This document shows positions 24,945-33,927 of a stretch of DNA of 50,135 nucleotides, one piece after another; positions within the stretch are counted from its first letter, which is position 1; each line of letters starts with the position of its first letter. This stretch comes from Lysobacterales bacterium. GTDB taxonomy: Bacteria > Pseudomonadota > Gammaproteobacteria > Xanthomonadales > SZUA-36. Under the pieces are notes generated by a model. The model saw nothing but the letters and a program-made list of their open reading frames with translations. It made no database searches and was not told the DNA's origin. Position numbers and translations under genes: made by a program. The stretch lies in contig JABDLD010000076.1 of the NCBI GenBank assembly GCA_013001885.1, positions 1 through 50,135 of the forward strand. The letters are read 5' to 3'.

Positions 24945-25768
24945 GCCGGCCCGTGACAGCAGTCTCCAGAGTCCTGGCGCTGGCCGTTATCATTTGTTCG
25001 GGCATGGTCGCCGGCTGTTCCACCGGGTGGGATCCGAATGAAGATCGATCGGCAGCCCGCAGTTCTTACCGGGCAACCCCGGACGGATACTACCGGGTCC
25101 GGCCGGGCGATACGCTGCACGCTATTGCTTTCAACTTCGGAACAGACTGGAGAGATCTCGCCTCCTGGAACGCCATCCGGTCGCCTTATACCATTTATCC
25201 CGACCAGGAATTGAGATTGACGGCTCCGAATGGAGCGATGCCCGGTCGATCATCGCAAAACTCCGGCAGTGTTGAGCGCACTGCCTCAGCCACGGGACCA
25301 GCAACCACCTCGGCTGCTCCGGCCAAAGGCGCCGGCAGCAAAACCTATGACGCGCCCGTCCAAACCAGGCCCGCCGCAAAAGTGGTGTCAGCTGATCCGG
25401 GTAAATGGATGTGGCCGACAGACGGCCGCGTTGTGAGCACATTCAAGCCGAACGATCCGGCCCGCAAGGGAGTGGACATCGGCGGCAAGGAGGGGCAGGC
25501 CGTGGTCGCTGCTGCTCCCGGCGAAGTCGTCTACAGCGGAAGCGGCCTGCTCGGATACGGCGAACTGGTAATCATCAAGCACAGCGAACGCCTGTTGAGT
25601 GCGTACGCCCACAATCGAACGCGCCTGGTTAAAGAAGGTGACCAGGTGGGGGCTGGTCAGCGCATCGCGGAAATGGGCAGTAATGACCGGAAGCAGGCCA
25701 TGCTGCATTTCGAAATCAGGCTGAATGGAAATCCACAGGATCCCCTCAAATACCTGCCTGGCCGGTAA
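24941..25768 (+). CDS. nlpD: NlpD-like lipoprotein with LysM and degenerate M23 domain
   Basis: A 275-residue outer-membrane lipoprotein. The lipobox is MVAGC with Cys26 after a hydrophobic signal. A LysM domain (YRVRPGDTLHAIAFNFG, about 50-92) binds peptidoglycan. An Ala/Pro-rich linker follows, then a C-terminal LytM/M23 domain with GVDIGGKEGQAVVAAAPGEVVY and LHFEIRLNG. The first zinc-binding His of active M23 peptidases is absent (KGVDIGG). That matches NlpD, which activates the amidase AmiC and does not cut peptidoglycan itself. The position between pcm and rpoS is the classical one. In many bacteria the main rpoS promoter lies inside nlpD. Confidence 0.93.
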   Translation: MSRPVTAVSRVLALAVIICSGMVAGCSTGWDPNEDRSAARSSYRATPDGYYRVRPGDTLHAIAFNFGTDWRDLASWNAIRSPYTIYPDQELRLTAPNGAMPGRSSQNSGSVERTASATGPATTSAAPAKGAGSKTYDAPVQTRPAAKVVSADPGKWMWPTDGRVVSTFKPNDPARKGVDIGGKEGQAVVAAAPGEVVYSGSGLLGYGELVIIKHSERLLSAYAHNRTRLVKEGDQVGAGQRIAEMGSNDRKQAMLHFEIRLNGNPQDPLKYLPGR

Positions 25769-25953
25769 CACCGTTTAACCTGTGGCGTCGGGCCTCGCCA
25801 TGATCCAGATCATCTGGCACAGACATTTGATCTGGTTTGTGATACCTTTGAAAGGACACCCTGTCAATTCGTTTTCTTCTGTGGATGGTCGGGTCTGAAT
25901 GTTCAGTGGGGTGGGCCGGTCGTCCGGCGCTTTAAAAGCGTTAGGAGGGGGGG
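25769..25953 (+). promoter_or_regulatory. nlpD-rpoS spacer / rpoS leader with palindromes
   Basis: This 185-base spacer carries an exact palindrome CCAGAT-C-ATCTGG at 25805-25817. Its left arm can also pair with GATCTGG at 25829-25835. A second palindrome, CGCTTT-A-AAAGCG (25928-25940), directly abuts an unusually strong Shine-Dalgarno run, AGGAGGGGGGG, at 25943-25953. The first could be an operator; the second could fold in the rpoS mRNA next to the ribosome site. I do not recognise the binding protein. Confidence 0.5.
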
Positions 25954-26898
25954 ATGCAATATGTTCATTCTGGGCACACGGATGTATCCAAATCAAATCA
26001 GTCCTCGACTGAGGATTCGCGCAAGCCAAAGAAAGTTCTGAACGGAACCAAAGGGCGAGCAGCTCATGATAACGATGTCACACGCATCTATCTAAGCGAA
26101 ATCGGGCAGGCCCGCCTGCTTACGGCGGAAGAAGAAGTTTCCCTTGCGCGCGCAGCGGGAGAAGGTTGCGTGGCAAGCCGCCAACGCATGATCGAGTCCA
26201 ATCTTCGCCTGGTCGTCAACGTCGCGCGCCATTACCTGAAACGCGGATTGCCCCTGCTTGACCTGGTGGAAGAGGGAAACCTCGGCTTGATTCGCGCCGT
26301 TGAGAAATTTGATCCGGAACGGGGTTTTCGCTTTTCGACCTATGCTACCTGGTGGATAAGGCAATCCGTCGAGCGGGCAATCATGAATCAATGCCGGACG
26401 GTCCGCCTGCCTATTCATGTTATCCGTGAGCTGGCGACGTACCTCAGAGCTTCGCGGGATCTTGAGCAGCAGCTCAACCGTCGGCCCACCTCGGATGAAG
26501 TGGCACAAAAGCTGGGAACCGATCCGGAAGCGGTCGAACGTATTTTTGGCCTCAAGGACCCGGTGTCCTCGACTGATGGGACATCGGATCAGCAGTCCGG
26601 GCGGAAAGTGATGGATTCCATTGCCGACCAGAACGGCAGTGATCCGGCAGAGCGTTACGCTGGGGCTGCCGCTGAAAAGCTGCTTTGCCGGTGGATTGAG
26701 CAGCTTCCCGTCCAGCAAAGAGACGTCGTGGAGTATCGCTATGGGCTGCACGGTCGTGGCCGCAAAACGCTCGAAGAGGTTGGCGTTTTACTCGGCGTCA
26801 CGCGTGAACGGGTACGCCAGGTGCAGTTGGCCGCGCTGTCCCGGTTGAGGGAAATTTCTGCGCGCGAAGGCTTCAGAGAACTGCCGTTCGGCGATTAG
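25954..26898 (+). CDS. rpoS: RNA polymerase sigma factor RpoS
   Basis: The stationary-phase/general stress sigma factor, 314 residues. Region 1.2 starts at DVTRIYLSEIGQARLLTAEEE. Region 2 shows NLRLVVNVARHYLKRGLPLLDLVEEGN and FRFSTYATWWIRQSVERAI. Region 3 has RPTSDEVAQKLG. Region 4 ends in EVGVLLGVTRERVRQVQ. Region 1.1 of RpoD is missing, and the length and neighbourhood after nlpD identify RpoS. ATG 25954 sits at the end of an AGGAGGGGGGG run, an unusually rich ribosome binding site. The 3' end overlaps the convergent Mth938-like gene by 4 bases. Confidence 0.96.
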   Translation: MQYVHSGHTDVSKSNQSSTEDSRKPKKVLNGTKGRAAHDNDVTRIYLSEIGQARLLTAEEEVSLARAAGEGCVASRQRMIESNLRLVVNVARHYLKRGLPLLDLVEEGNLGLIRAVEKFDPERGFRFSTYATWWIRQSVERAIMNQCRTVRLPIHVIRELATYLRASRDLEQQLNRRPTSDEVAQKLGTDPEAVERIFGLKDPVSSTDGTSDQQSGRKVMDSIADQNGSDPAERYAGAAAEKLLCRWIEQLPVQQRDVVEYRYGLHGRGRKTLEEVGVLLGVTRERVRQVQLAALSRLREISAREGFRELPFGD

Positions 26899-27266
26899 GC
26901 AGAAATCAGCGCGGCGACAACACGCCGTGATTCGGAGACGAGAACGTTGAAAGTCCGGCAAGCGGCGTCCGTAGTCATTGCCTCGATACCTATATTGCGG
27001 CTGTAGAAAAACATCATCAGCTCAGGCGGCAGGAACGCCTGACGAGTTCCTGTGCCTATCAAAACCACCTCCGGATCGAGTTCCAGAACCGCCTTCAGCC
27101 GCTCGGCCGTTATCTGCTCAACGGAGCTCACCGGCCAGTCCGCAACGACCTGCCGGGCGGAAAGAATGATTGAGGACACGTAGACGTCATCCACGACCTG
27201 GATGCCTTCATTCGAAAAAGACCGTATGAAGAGGTGGTCGCCGGGCTGTTCCAGATTCAGGTCCAT
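26895..27266 (-). CDS. Mth938-like (DUF498/NDUFAF3-type) protein
   Basis: A 123-residue protein of the Mth938 fold. Signatures are SFSNEGIQVVDDVYVSSIILS and the glycine-containing DPEVVLIGTGTRQAFLPPEL, followed by GIEAMTTDAACRTFNVLVSESRRV. The human relative NDUFAF3 helps assemble respiratory complex I. Bacterial members have no settled function. It ends inside the rpoS stop region (4-base overlap) and starts 22 bases after the yhbY stop, so it is probably cotranscribed with yhbY. Confidence 0.85.
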   Translation of the reverse strand: MDLNLEQPGDHLFIRSFSNEGIQVVDDVYVSSIILSARQVVADWPVSSVEQITAERLKAVLELDPEVVLIGTGTRQAFLPPELMMFFYSRNIGIEAMTTDAACRTFNVLVSESRRVVAALISA

Positions 27267-27288
27267 AGCTTCTCCATTAAAGATGTCT

Positions 27289-27594
27289 TCATTTGTTGGA
27301 TGCGCGGGGTAGTTCGATAACGGGTTTTTTCGGATTACGGCGAAAAAAGCAGGCCACCTGGCCGATTATGTGAACCGGTTCGGCCCCGAACTGCGCAATG
27401 ATCTCCTGCGCCCAGGCCGAGCGGGTTTCGCGGTCGCCGCGAAGTTTGACCTTGATGAGTTCATGGTGATCCAGCGCGGTCTCTATTTCGGCTTTCACGG
27501 TTTCGCTCAAGCCCTTGTCGGCCACCATGACAACCGGCTTGAGATTGTGCGTCAGGCCCCGCAGATAGCGAAGCTGTCGATTGGAAAGGGTCAT
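27289..27594 (-). CDS. yhbY: CRM-domain ribosome-associated RNA-binding protein YhbY
   Basis: A 101-residue single CRM (CRS1-YhbY) domain. SNRQLRYLRGLTHNLKPVVMVADKGLSE at the N-terminus, ELIKVKLRG, and the GxxG-like IIGQVACFFRRNP are the family signatures. YhbY binds pre-50S ribosomal particles. It diverges from rlmE, another large-subunit assembly factor, as in E. coli. The 73-base spacer between the two must hold both promoters; I found only weak -10 candidates there. Confidence 0.94.
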   Translation of the reverse strand: MTLSNRQLRYLRGLTHNLKPVVMVADKGLSETVKAEIETALDHHELIKVKLRGDRETRSAWAQEIIAQFGAEPVHIIGQVACFFRRNPKKPVIELPRASNK

Positions 27595-27667
27595 GGGCTG
27601 GTTCCTGATGTCGTAAACTGGGGTTTAAATCAAAGCGCGCATTCTATCATGCGGGGAAGCGTTGGGA

Positions 27668-28291
27668 GTGGCGAGAAGCAAAAGCAGTAACCGGTGGCTG
27701 TCGGAACATTTTGATGATCATTATGTCAAGATGGCTCAGCAAAAAGGCTTGCGCTCGCGCTCAGCCTTCAAGTTGCTCGAGCTGCAGGAAAAGTACCAGC
27801 TGATCAAGCCGGGGATGGTCGTGGTGGACCTGGGCGCTGCCCCTGGCGGTTGGTGTCAGGTTGTCAAACCGCTCATTGGGGAAGGCGGCGTACTCGTTGC
27901 ATTGGATATTCTGGATATGGAACCCATTGCCGGTGTGGAATTCATCCAGGGAGACTTCACCGAAGATGAACCCCTGCGTGAGCTTGAGAACGCGCTGAGT
28001 GGCCGAATGGTTGATCTTGTGTTGTCCGATATGGCCCCCAATATGAGTGGAATGACGACGATTGACCAGGCCAAGGCCATGTACCTGGCCGAGCTGGCGC
28101 TGGAATTTGTGCGGCAGCATTTGAAACCTGGCGGCGATTATGTGGTCAAGTTATTTCAGGGAACGGATTTCGACAGTTACGTCAAAGAAGTCCGGTCCAT
28201 GTTTGGAAAGGTGCTGGTAAGAAAGCCAAAAGCTTCGAGGCCAAGGAGCAGGGAAGTATATTTGCTGGCCCGTGACCGCCAAGTCGGTTAA
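27668..28291 (+). CDS. rlmE: 23S rRNA 2'-O-ribose U2552 methyltransferase
   Basis: RlmE (FtsJ/RrmJ) methylates U2552 in the A loop of 23S rRNA late in 50S assembly. The K-D-K-E catalytic set is visible: Lys in [12 protein letters not shown], Asp in [10 protein letters not shown], Lys in VVKLFQG and Glu in SREVYLLA. The SAM motif is [16 protein letters not shown] choose GTG 27668 ([11 protein letters not shown]), with GGGGAAG 8 bases upstream. TTG 27662 is two codons earlier and also possible. Length from GTG is 207 residues against 209 in E. coli. ftsH follows. Confidence 0.94.
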   Translation: MARSKSSNRWLSEHFDDHYVKMAQQKGLRSRSAFKLLELQEKYQLIKPGMVVVDLGAAPGGWCQVVKPLIGEGGVLVALDILDMEPIAGVEFIQGDFTEDEPLRELENALSGRMVDLVLSDMAPNMSGMTTIDQAKAMYLAELALEFVRQHLKPGGDYVVKLFQGTDFDSYVKEVRSMFGKVLVRKPKASRPRSREVYLLARDRQVG

Positions 28292-28407
28292 ATTGGCATT
28301 GCCACCGACGCCGCGAACGCTGCGAAGATTAAGTTGCGTTAGGCCGCCTTCGGCTCGAAAGGGCTCGAAACCGGGAAGCGGATCTCTTACAGATTTGAGG
28401 AAATGTA

Positions 28408-30336
28408 TTGAACGATTTAGCCAAAAACTTGCTGACCTGGGCGATCATCGCCATTGTGCTGGTTTCCATTTTCAACCATTACGCCAACGTGGGAACGGTA
28501 ACCGCGCCTTTATCCTATTCTGAATTTCTGAGCGACGTCAGGAACGGGCAAGTGGCGGAAGTCCACATTCAAAGCGATAACGCCGGCAATCAGATCACCG
28601 GCACCGGCGTTGACGGCAATGAGTTCCAGACCTTTGGTCCGCCGGACCCGAAACTAATCGATGACCTGGTTCAAAACAAGGTCGAGATCACGGCCGAGCC
28701 GCCTGCTGAGCGTTCCGTGTTTGTCGACCTCATTCTTGGAGTCGCTCCGATACTGCTGCTGATTGGCGTCTGGGTTTATTTCATGCGGCAGATGCAGGGG
28801 GGCGGAGCAGGCCGCGGTGCGATGTCATTCGGCAAGAGCCGCGCCAAGCTGCAGGGTGAAGACCAGGTCAAGATCACGTTCGAAGACGTTGCCGGCATTG
28901 AAGAGGCAAAGGAAGAAGTTGGCGAGCTGGTTGAATTCCTGAGAAACCCTGGCAAGTTCCAGAAGCTGGGCGGGCACATTCCCCGCGGCGTGTTAATGGT
29001 GGGGTCTCCCGGAACAGGCAAGACGCTTTTGGCCAAGGCTATTGCCGGCGAGGCCAAAGTGCCCTTCTTCTCCATTTCCGGCTCAGAATTTGTGGAGATG
29101 TTCGTCGGTGTTGGTGCCTCGCGCGTACGGGATATGTTCGACCAGGCCAAGAAACACGCGCCGTGCATCATTTTCATCGACGAAATTGACGCGGTCGGCC
29201 GCCATCGCGGCGCCGGCCTGGGCGGAGGACATGACGAACGTGAGCAAACGCTGAACCAGTTGCTGGTGGAAATGGACGGTTTCGAAGGCGGCGAAGGCGT
29301 AATTGTGATCGCGGCTACCAACCGGCCGGATGTGCTCGATCCCGCCCTGCTGCGCCCCGGCCGATTTGACCGGCAAGTGGTGGTCCCGCTGCCGGACATT
29401 CGCGGCAGGGAAGCCATTTTGAAAGTGCACATGCGCAAGGTTCCAATCAGCGACGACGTGAACGCCAAGGTGATCGCGCGCGGCACCCCCGGATTCTCCG
29501 GCGCGGATTTAGCCAACCTGGTGAACGAGGCGTCACTGTTCGCCGCCCGTGACAACGCCAAACTGGTCAACATGGAACACCTCGACCGGGCCAAGGACAA
29601 AATCATGATGGGCGCTGAAAGGCGGTCCATGGTGATGTCCGAGCAGGAAAAGAAGCTGACGGCTTTCCACGAAGCGGGCCATGCCATTGTCGGACGGCTC
29701 GTGCCGGAACATGATCCGGTTTACAAGGTGACCATCATCCCACGCGGGCGCGCGCTCGGTGTGACCATGTTTCTGCCGGAACAGGATAAATACAGCATTT
29801 CCAAGCTGCAGCTCGACAGCCAGCTGGCCAGCCTGTTTGGCGGTCGCGTGGCGGAGGAACTCATTTTCGGGGCCGAGCATGTAACGACCGGCGCTTCCAA
29901 TGATATCGAACGCGCTACAGCGATTGCACGCAACATGGTGACAAAGTGGGGTTTGACGGAAAAGCTCGGACCTTTGACCTACGCTGAAGATGAAGACGAA
30001 GTTTTTCTCGGCCGATCGGTGACCCAGCACAAACACGTATCGGACGATACGGCCAGGCTGATCGATGTAGAAGTCAGGGAAATCATCGATGCCGCGCACA
30101 GTAAGGCGAAGTCGTTGCTCGAGTCGCACTCTCTGCAGCTGAACATGATGGCCGACGCACTGATGAAATATGAAACCATCACCGGCGTGCAGATCGACCA
30201 GATCATGGAAGGACAGGAGCCGGATCCGCCGGAAGGCTGGCAGGAAAATGAACCGGACGCGCCCAACAACGATTCGCCCGAATCCGGTGATGCCAAAGGC
30301 CGGACCACGGTGGGCGGCCCCGCAGAGCAGGTCTGA
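28408..30336 (+). CDS. ftsH: ATP-dependent zinc metalloprotease FtsH
   Basis: FtsH is a membrane-bound AAA+ protease that degrades misfolded membrane proteins and regulators such as LpxC and sigma-32. It has 642 residues. Transmembrane helices lie at about 7-25 and 105-125, flanking a periplasmic domain. Walker A is GSPGTGKT at 199-206 (usually GPPGTGKT), Walker B is CIIFIDEID near 253-261, and the zinc site is HEAGH at 421-425 with Asp499. The start is TTG 28408 with GAGG 7 bases upstream. An ATG at 28403 reads only two codons before TGA. The C-terminal tail is acidic and low complexity. Confidence 0.97.
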   Translation: MNDLAKNLLTWAIIAIVLVSIFNHYANVGTVTAPLSYSEFLSDVRNGQVAEVHIQSDNAGNQITGTGVDGNEFQTFGPPDPKLIDDLVQNKVEITAEPPAERSVFVDLILGVAPILLLIGVWVYFMRQMQGGGAGRGAMSFGKSRAKLQGEDQVKITFEDVAGIEEAKEEVGELVEFLRNPGKFQKLGGHIPRGVLMVGSPGTGKTLLAKAIAGEAKVPFFSISGSEFVEMFVGVGASRVRDMFDQAKKHAPCIIFIDEIDAVGRHRGAGLGGGHDEREQTLNQLLVEMDGFEGGEGVIVIAATNRPDVLDPALLRPGRFDRQVVVPLPDIRGREAILKVHMRKVPISDDVNAKVIARGTPGFSGADLANLVNEASLFAARDNAKLVNMEHLDRAKDKIMMGAERRSMVMSEQEKKLTAFHEAGHAIVGRLVPEHDPVYKVTIIPRGRALGVTMFLPEQDKYSISKLQLDSQLASLFGGRVAEELIFGAEHVTTGASNDIERATAIARNMVTKWGLTEKLGPLTYAEDEDEVFLGRSVTQHKHVSDDTARLIDVEVREIIDAAHSKAKSLLESHSLQLNMMADALMKYETITGVQIDQIMEGQEPDPPEGWQENEPDAPNNDSPESGDAKGRTTVGGPAEQV

Positions 30337-30385
30337 TTGACAGGCTGTTAGAGACAGGGCTTGCGTTCAGGGTTAAAATTACCTG

Positions 30386-31732
30386 ATGAGACGTAAGTAC
30401 TTTGGAACCGATGGTGTCCGCGGGCGAGTGGGTGAACCCCCCATCACGGCTGACTGGATTCTGAAACTGGGCCGGGCTGTCGGAATTGTCCTGGCCCGGG
30501 ACGACAAGCGCGCCGTCGTGATTGGTAAAGACACCCGCGTCTCAGGCTACATGTTCGAATCTGCGTTGGAAGCCGGCTTGGCGGCTTCAGGTGCCAACGT
30601 GCTCCTGCTTGGCCCGATGCCGACACCCGCGGTCGCCTACCTTACACGCACTCTTTACGCATGCGCGGGCATCGTAATTTCAGCGTCGCACAATTCCTTT
30701 GAAGACAACGGCATCAAGTTTTTTTCCGCCAATGGTGAAAAGCTCTCGGACGATGTCGAGCAGGCCATCGAGAATGAAATCGACGAACCCTTCGTTACCG
30801 TCAATTCAGCCCATATGGGCAAGGCCGCACGAGTAGACGATGCAGCGGGGCGGTACATCGAGTTCTGCAAAGGGACGATGCCCTTCGGAACCTTGCTCAG
30901 CGGAATGCGCATCGCGCTCGACTGTGCCAATGGCGCCACCTACAAAGTCGCTCCAGCCATTCTGAGGGAGCTGGGCGCCAAGGTTCACGTGATCGGTAAT
31001 ACACCTGACGGCATGAACATCAATGACCGCTGCGGCTCCACGCAGCCGAAGGCCATGCAGGAACATGTGTTGCAGAGCGGGGCTGACCTTGGCATCGCGC
31101 TGGACGGAGATGGCGACCGGGTCGTGTTTTCTGATGGCGATGGAGAGTTGGTCGACGGCGACGAGCTGCTGTACATTATTGCCTGTGCGCGAAAGGCAGC
31201 CGGCACACTGCCGGGTGGTGTGGTCGGAACCGTGATGACCAACTTCGGTCTCGAGACAGCATTTGCCAACCTGGGAATTCCTTTTATTCGCACAGCTGTG
31301 GGTGACCGGCATATTCACCGGGCATTGATCGAGCACGGCTGGATACTGGGCGGTGAAGCGTCCGGGCACCTGCTGTCGCTGGACCGTACCAGCACCGGTG
31401 ACGGTATCGTGAGCGCGCTTCAGGTGCTGGAAATCATGGCGCAGAGCGGCAAGAGTCTGAAAGAGCTCCGGCAGGGAATGAAGAAGTTTCCACAAGTCAT
31501 GATCAACGTGCCGGTTTCCGCGGGCGCGCGTAAGGTGTTCCAGGATTCGGACACGATCAACCGGGCAATGCTTGACGTTGAGGCTGAACTGAACGGTCAG
31601 GGTCGAGTGATCTTGCGGCCCTCCGGAACCGAACCGTTGATTCGCGTCACGCTCGAAGGCGCGGATCTTTCCCAGGTTCAGCGGCTGGCGGAACAGCTGG
31701 CTGACACGGTTCGGGCCGAGTTGGGCGGCTGA
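30386..31732 (+). CDS. glmM: Phosphoglucosamine mutase
   Basis: GlmM turns glucosamine-6-phosphate into glucosamine-1-phosphate for UDP-GlcNAc, and so supplies peptidoglycan and lipopolysaccharide. The 448-residue product has KYFGTDGVRG at the N-terminus. VISASHNSFEDNGIKFF carries the phosphorylated Ser101, LDGDGDRVVFSD binds magnesium, GEASGHLL follows, and LRPSGTEPLIRV near the end binds phosphate. It follows ftsH by 49 bases. In E. coli folP sits between ftsH and glmM; it is absent here. Confidence 0.97.
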   Translation: MRRKYFGTDGVRGRVGEPPITADWILKLGRAVGIVLARDDKRAVVIGKDTRVSGYMFESALEAGLAASGANVLLLGPMPTPAVAYLTRTLYACAGIVISASHNSFEDNGIKFFSANGEKLSDDVEQAIENEIDEPFVTVNSAHMGKAARVDDAAGRYIEFCKGTMPFGTLLSGMRIALDCANGATYKVAPAILRELGAKVHVIGNTPDGMNINDRCGSTQPKAMQEHVLQSGADLGIALDGDGDRVVFSDGDGELVDGDELLYIIACARKAAGTLPGGVVGTVMTNFGLETAFANLGIPFIRTAVGDRHIHRALIEHGWILGGEASGHLLSLDRTSTGDGIVSALQVLEIMAQSGKSLKELRQGMKKFPQVMINVPVSAGARKVFQDSDTINRAMLDVEAELNGQGRVILRPSGTEPLIRVTLEGADLSQVQRLAEQLADTVRAELGG

Positions 31733-31743
31733 GCGGATAGTTC

Positions 31744-32679
31744 GTGCCGCCCCAGGTTCCTGTTCTCGATCTCAGCCGGTTTGATACGGACCGGAAAAAT
31801 CTCGCCATTGAAGCCGGTGACGCCTACCGAGAATTCGGATTCTGCGGGTTCGTCAATCATGGGCTGCCTGACGCCCTGATCGATGAGGCATATCAAGTCT
31901 TCAGGCAATTTTTCGCGTTGCCGGAAGCCGTCAAGATGCGTTACCGGTCAGCGGCAGGAGGACAGCGCGGATACACGCCGTTCGGCATCGAGCAGGCCAG
32001 GGACCAGTCCTTGCCCGATCTCAAGGAATTCTGGCACGTGGGCAGGCAGATGGAAGTCGATAATCCATGGCCGGATATTCTCGAACCTAACCGCTGGCCG
32101 CGGGAAATCCCTGGTTTCGAAGCCGGGGCGTATGCGCTGTATCGCGCTCTGGATCAATTGGGAAAACGTATCCTGCGGCTCATTGCCCTCGCAATCGGCC
32201 TCGATGAACACTGGTTTGACCTGCGGGTCGAGCTTGGAAACAGCATACTCCGGGCCATCCATTATCCGCCCGTTGCGGACCGGGAAACACCTGCCGTGCG
32301 GGCTGCCAGGCACGAAGATATCAATCTGATCACACTGCTGATCGGATCGAATGAGGAAGGCTTGCAGATCTTGTCGCGCAGCGGCGAGTGGATACCGGTT
32401 ACGAGCATCCCGGGCACGATCGTGGTCAATATCGGCGACATGATGAAACGCCTGACCAACCACGTGTTGCCTTCAACCCCGCATCGCGTGATCAATCCGC
32501 CTGGCCGGAAGTCTGATCAGGCCCGCTATTCGATCCCGTTTTTCATGCATCCAAACCCCGACTTCCTGATCGAGACGCTGCCGCTTTGTGTCAGCGAGGA
32601 CAGGCCAAACCTCTACCCGCAGCCGATAACCGCCAATGACTTTCTGGTAGAGCGTCTGCGTGAAATTAAACTGATCTAG
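31744..32679 (+). CDS. 2-oxoglutarate/Fe(II)-dependent oxygenase (isopenicillin N synthase-like)
   Basis: A 311-residue double-stranded beta-helix oxygenase. The N-terminal DIOX_N-type part has VPVLDLSRF and YREFGFCGFVNHG. The iron triad is His190, Asp192 (RHEDINLITLL) and His247 (STPHRVI). Arg261 and Ser263 (RYSIPFF) should bind 2-oxoglutarate. The substrate is unknown; relatives act on amino acids, hormones and secondary metabolites. It starts at GTG 31744, 11 bases after glmM, and is probably cotranscribed with it. It ends 5 bases before the end of the convergent kbl gene. Confidence 0.88.
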   Translation: MPPQVPVLDLSRFDTDRKNLAIEAGDAYREFGFCGFVNHGLPDALIDEAYQVFRQFFALPEAVKMRYRSAAGGQRGYTPFGIEQARDQSLPDLKEFWHVGRQMEVDNPWPDILEPNRWPREIPGFEAGAYALYRALDQLGKRILRLIALAIGLDEHWFDLRVELGNSILRAIHYPPVADRETPAVRAARHEDINLITLLIGSNEEGLQILSRSGEWIPVTSIPGTIVVNIGDMMKRLTNHVLPSTPHRVINPPGRKSDQARYSIPFFMHPNPDFLIETLPLCVSEDRPNLYPQPITANDFLVERLREIKLI

Positions 32680-32684
32680 CCGGG

Positions 32685-33905
32685 CTATTTCAGCACGCCC
32701 AGGTCATTCCCCACTTTTGTGAACGCCTCGATCGCACGGTCCAAATGGACTTTCTCGTGTGCGGCTGAAATCTGAACCCGGATTCGCGCCTCTCCCTTGG
32801 GCACGACCGGAAAAAAGAAGCCGATAACATAGATGCCCTGATCAAGCAGTCTTGCTGCAAACTCCTGGGCCAGCGGCGCATCGTAGAGCATCACGGGAAC
32901 AATCGGATGAGTGCCGGGTTTGATATCAAAACCGGCGCCACTCATTGCAGCGCGAAAATACTGCGTATTCTGTTCCAGGCGGTCCCGCAATTCAGTAGTG
33001 GATGAGAGCATCTCAAAAACACGGATGCCCGCGGCGACCAATGGCGGCGGCAGTGTGTTCGAGAACAGGTAGGGCCGGGAGCGCTGCCGCAGCAGATCGA
33101 TCACCTCCTGCCTTCCGGACGTAAATCCGCCGGAACCGCCGCCGAGTGCCTTGCCCAGAGTGGAAGTGAAAATATCCACTTTGTCCATCACGCCATGGTG
33201 CTCCGCCGAACCCCTCCCCGTTGCGCCGAGAAAACCGGTGGCATGGCTGTCGTCCACCATCAACATCGCATCATACCGTTCAGCGAGCTCCGTGATTCTG
33301 TCCAGCCTCGCGATGTAGCCGTCCATGCTGAACGCACCGTCCGTGGCGATCAGCCGGCTGCGGCAATCCGCGGTCGATTGGAGAATTTCCTCCAGAGCCT
33401 GCATGTCACTGTTCGGATAGCGGTGGCGCTGGGCCTTGCACAAACGAATTCCGTCAATGATCGAAGCGTGGTTCAATGCATCGGAAATAACGGCGTCTTC
33501 CGGCCCGAGAATGGTCTCGAACAGGCCGCCATTCGCGTCAAAACAGGAGGTATAAAGAATCGTATCGTCGGTGCCGAGGAAGCTGGAAATGGTTTTCTCC
33601 AGTTGTTTGTGCAAATCCTGGGTGCCGCAAATGAAGCGTACTGAAGCCAATCCAAATCCATGGTCATCCAGCGCCTTGTGCGCGGCTGCAATGACTTCTT
33701 CATTGTCGGCCAGGCCGAGGTAATTATTGGCGCAGAAGTTGAGCACTTCGCTGCCATCCTGAACCTTTATTTCCACGCTTTGGGGTGTCGTGATGACACG
33801 CTCTGTCTTATACAGACCGGCTTGCCGGATTTCCTCGAGAATGGCTTTATATCTTTGCCGCGTGCCCATTGTTTTCACCGTTGTTTCCGCCTGGTTGGCA
33901 TCCAT
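32685..33905 (-). CDS. kbl: 2-amino-3-ketobutyrate CoA ligase (glycine C-acetyltransferase)
   Basis: Kbl cleaves 2-amino-3-ketobutyrate with CoA to glycine and acetyl-CoA in threonine breakdown. It is a PLP enzyme of the alpha-oxoamine synthase family. The 406-residue product has [36 protein letters not shown] and the Schiff-base Lys252 in [11 protein letters not shown]. Other family members (BioF, HemA-type ALAS, SPT) are close, but NYLGLA with FICGTQ fits Kbl best. The first 12 residues may be surplus; [11 protein letters not shown] at 33869 is an alternative start. The partner threonine dehydrogenase gene tdh is not adjacent. A TATAAT on this strand at 33921-33926, between cobB and kbl, could be a -10. 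Confidence 0.88.
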   Translation of the reverse strand: MDANQAETTVKTMGTRQRYKAILEEIRQAGLYKTERVITTPQSVEIKVQDGSEVLNFCANNYLGLADNEEVIAAAHKALDDHGFGLASVRFICGTQDLHKQLEKTISSFLGTDDTILYTSCFDANGGLFETILGPEDAVISDALNHASIIDGIRLCKAQRHRYPNSDMQALEEILQSTADCRSRLIATDGAFSMDGYIARLDRITELAERYDAMLMVDDSHATGFLGATGRGSAEHHGVMDKVDIFTSTLGKALGGGSGGFTSGRQEVIDLLRQRSRPYLFSNTLPPPLVAAGIRVFEMLSSTTELRDRLEQNTQYFRAAMSGAGFDIKPGTHPIVPVMLYDAPLAQEFAARLLDQGIYVIGFFFPVVPKGEARIRVQISAAHEKVHLDRAIEAFTKVGNDLGVLK

Positions 33906-33927
33906 GAAATTGTCTCTGGAATTATAG

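Noticed and set aside
28340-28365. Possible short hairpin in the rlmE-ftsH spacer (GCCTTCGGC)
   Set aside because: Only three base pairs around a triloop and no T-tract; too weak to call.
28776-29687. A 303-codon frame antisense to ftsH
   Set aside because: It is Ser/Pro-rich with no motif; the + strand carries the complete FtsH AAA and HEAGH signatures.
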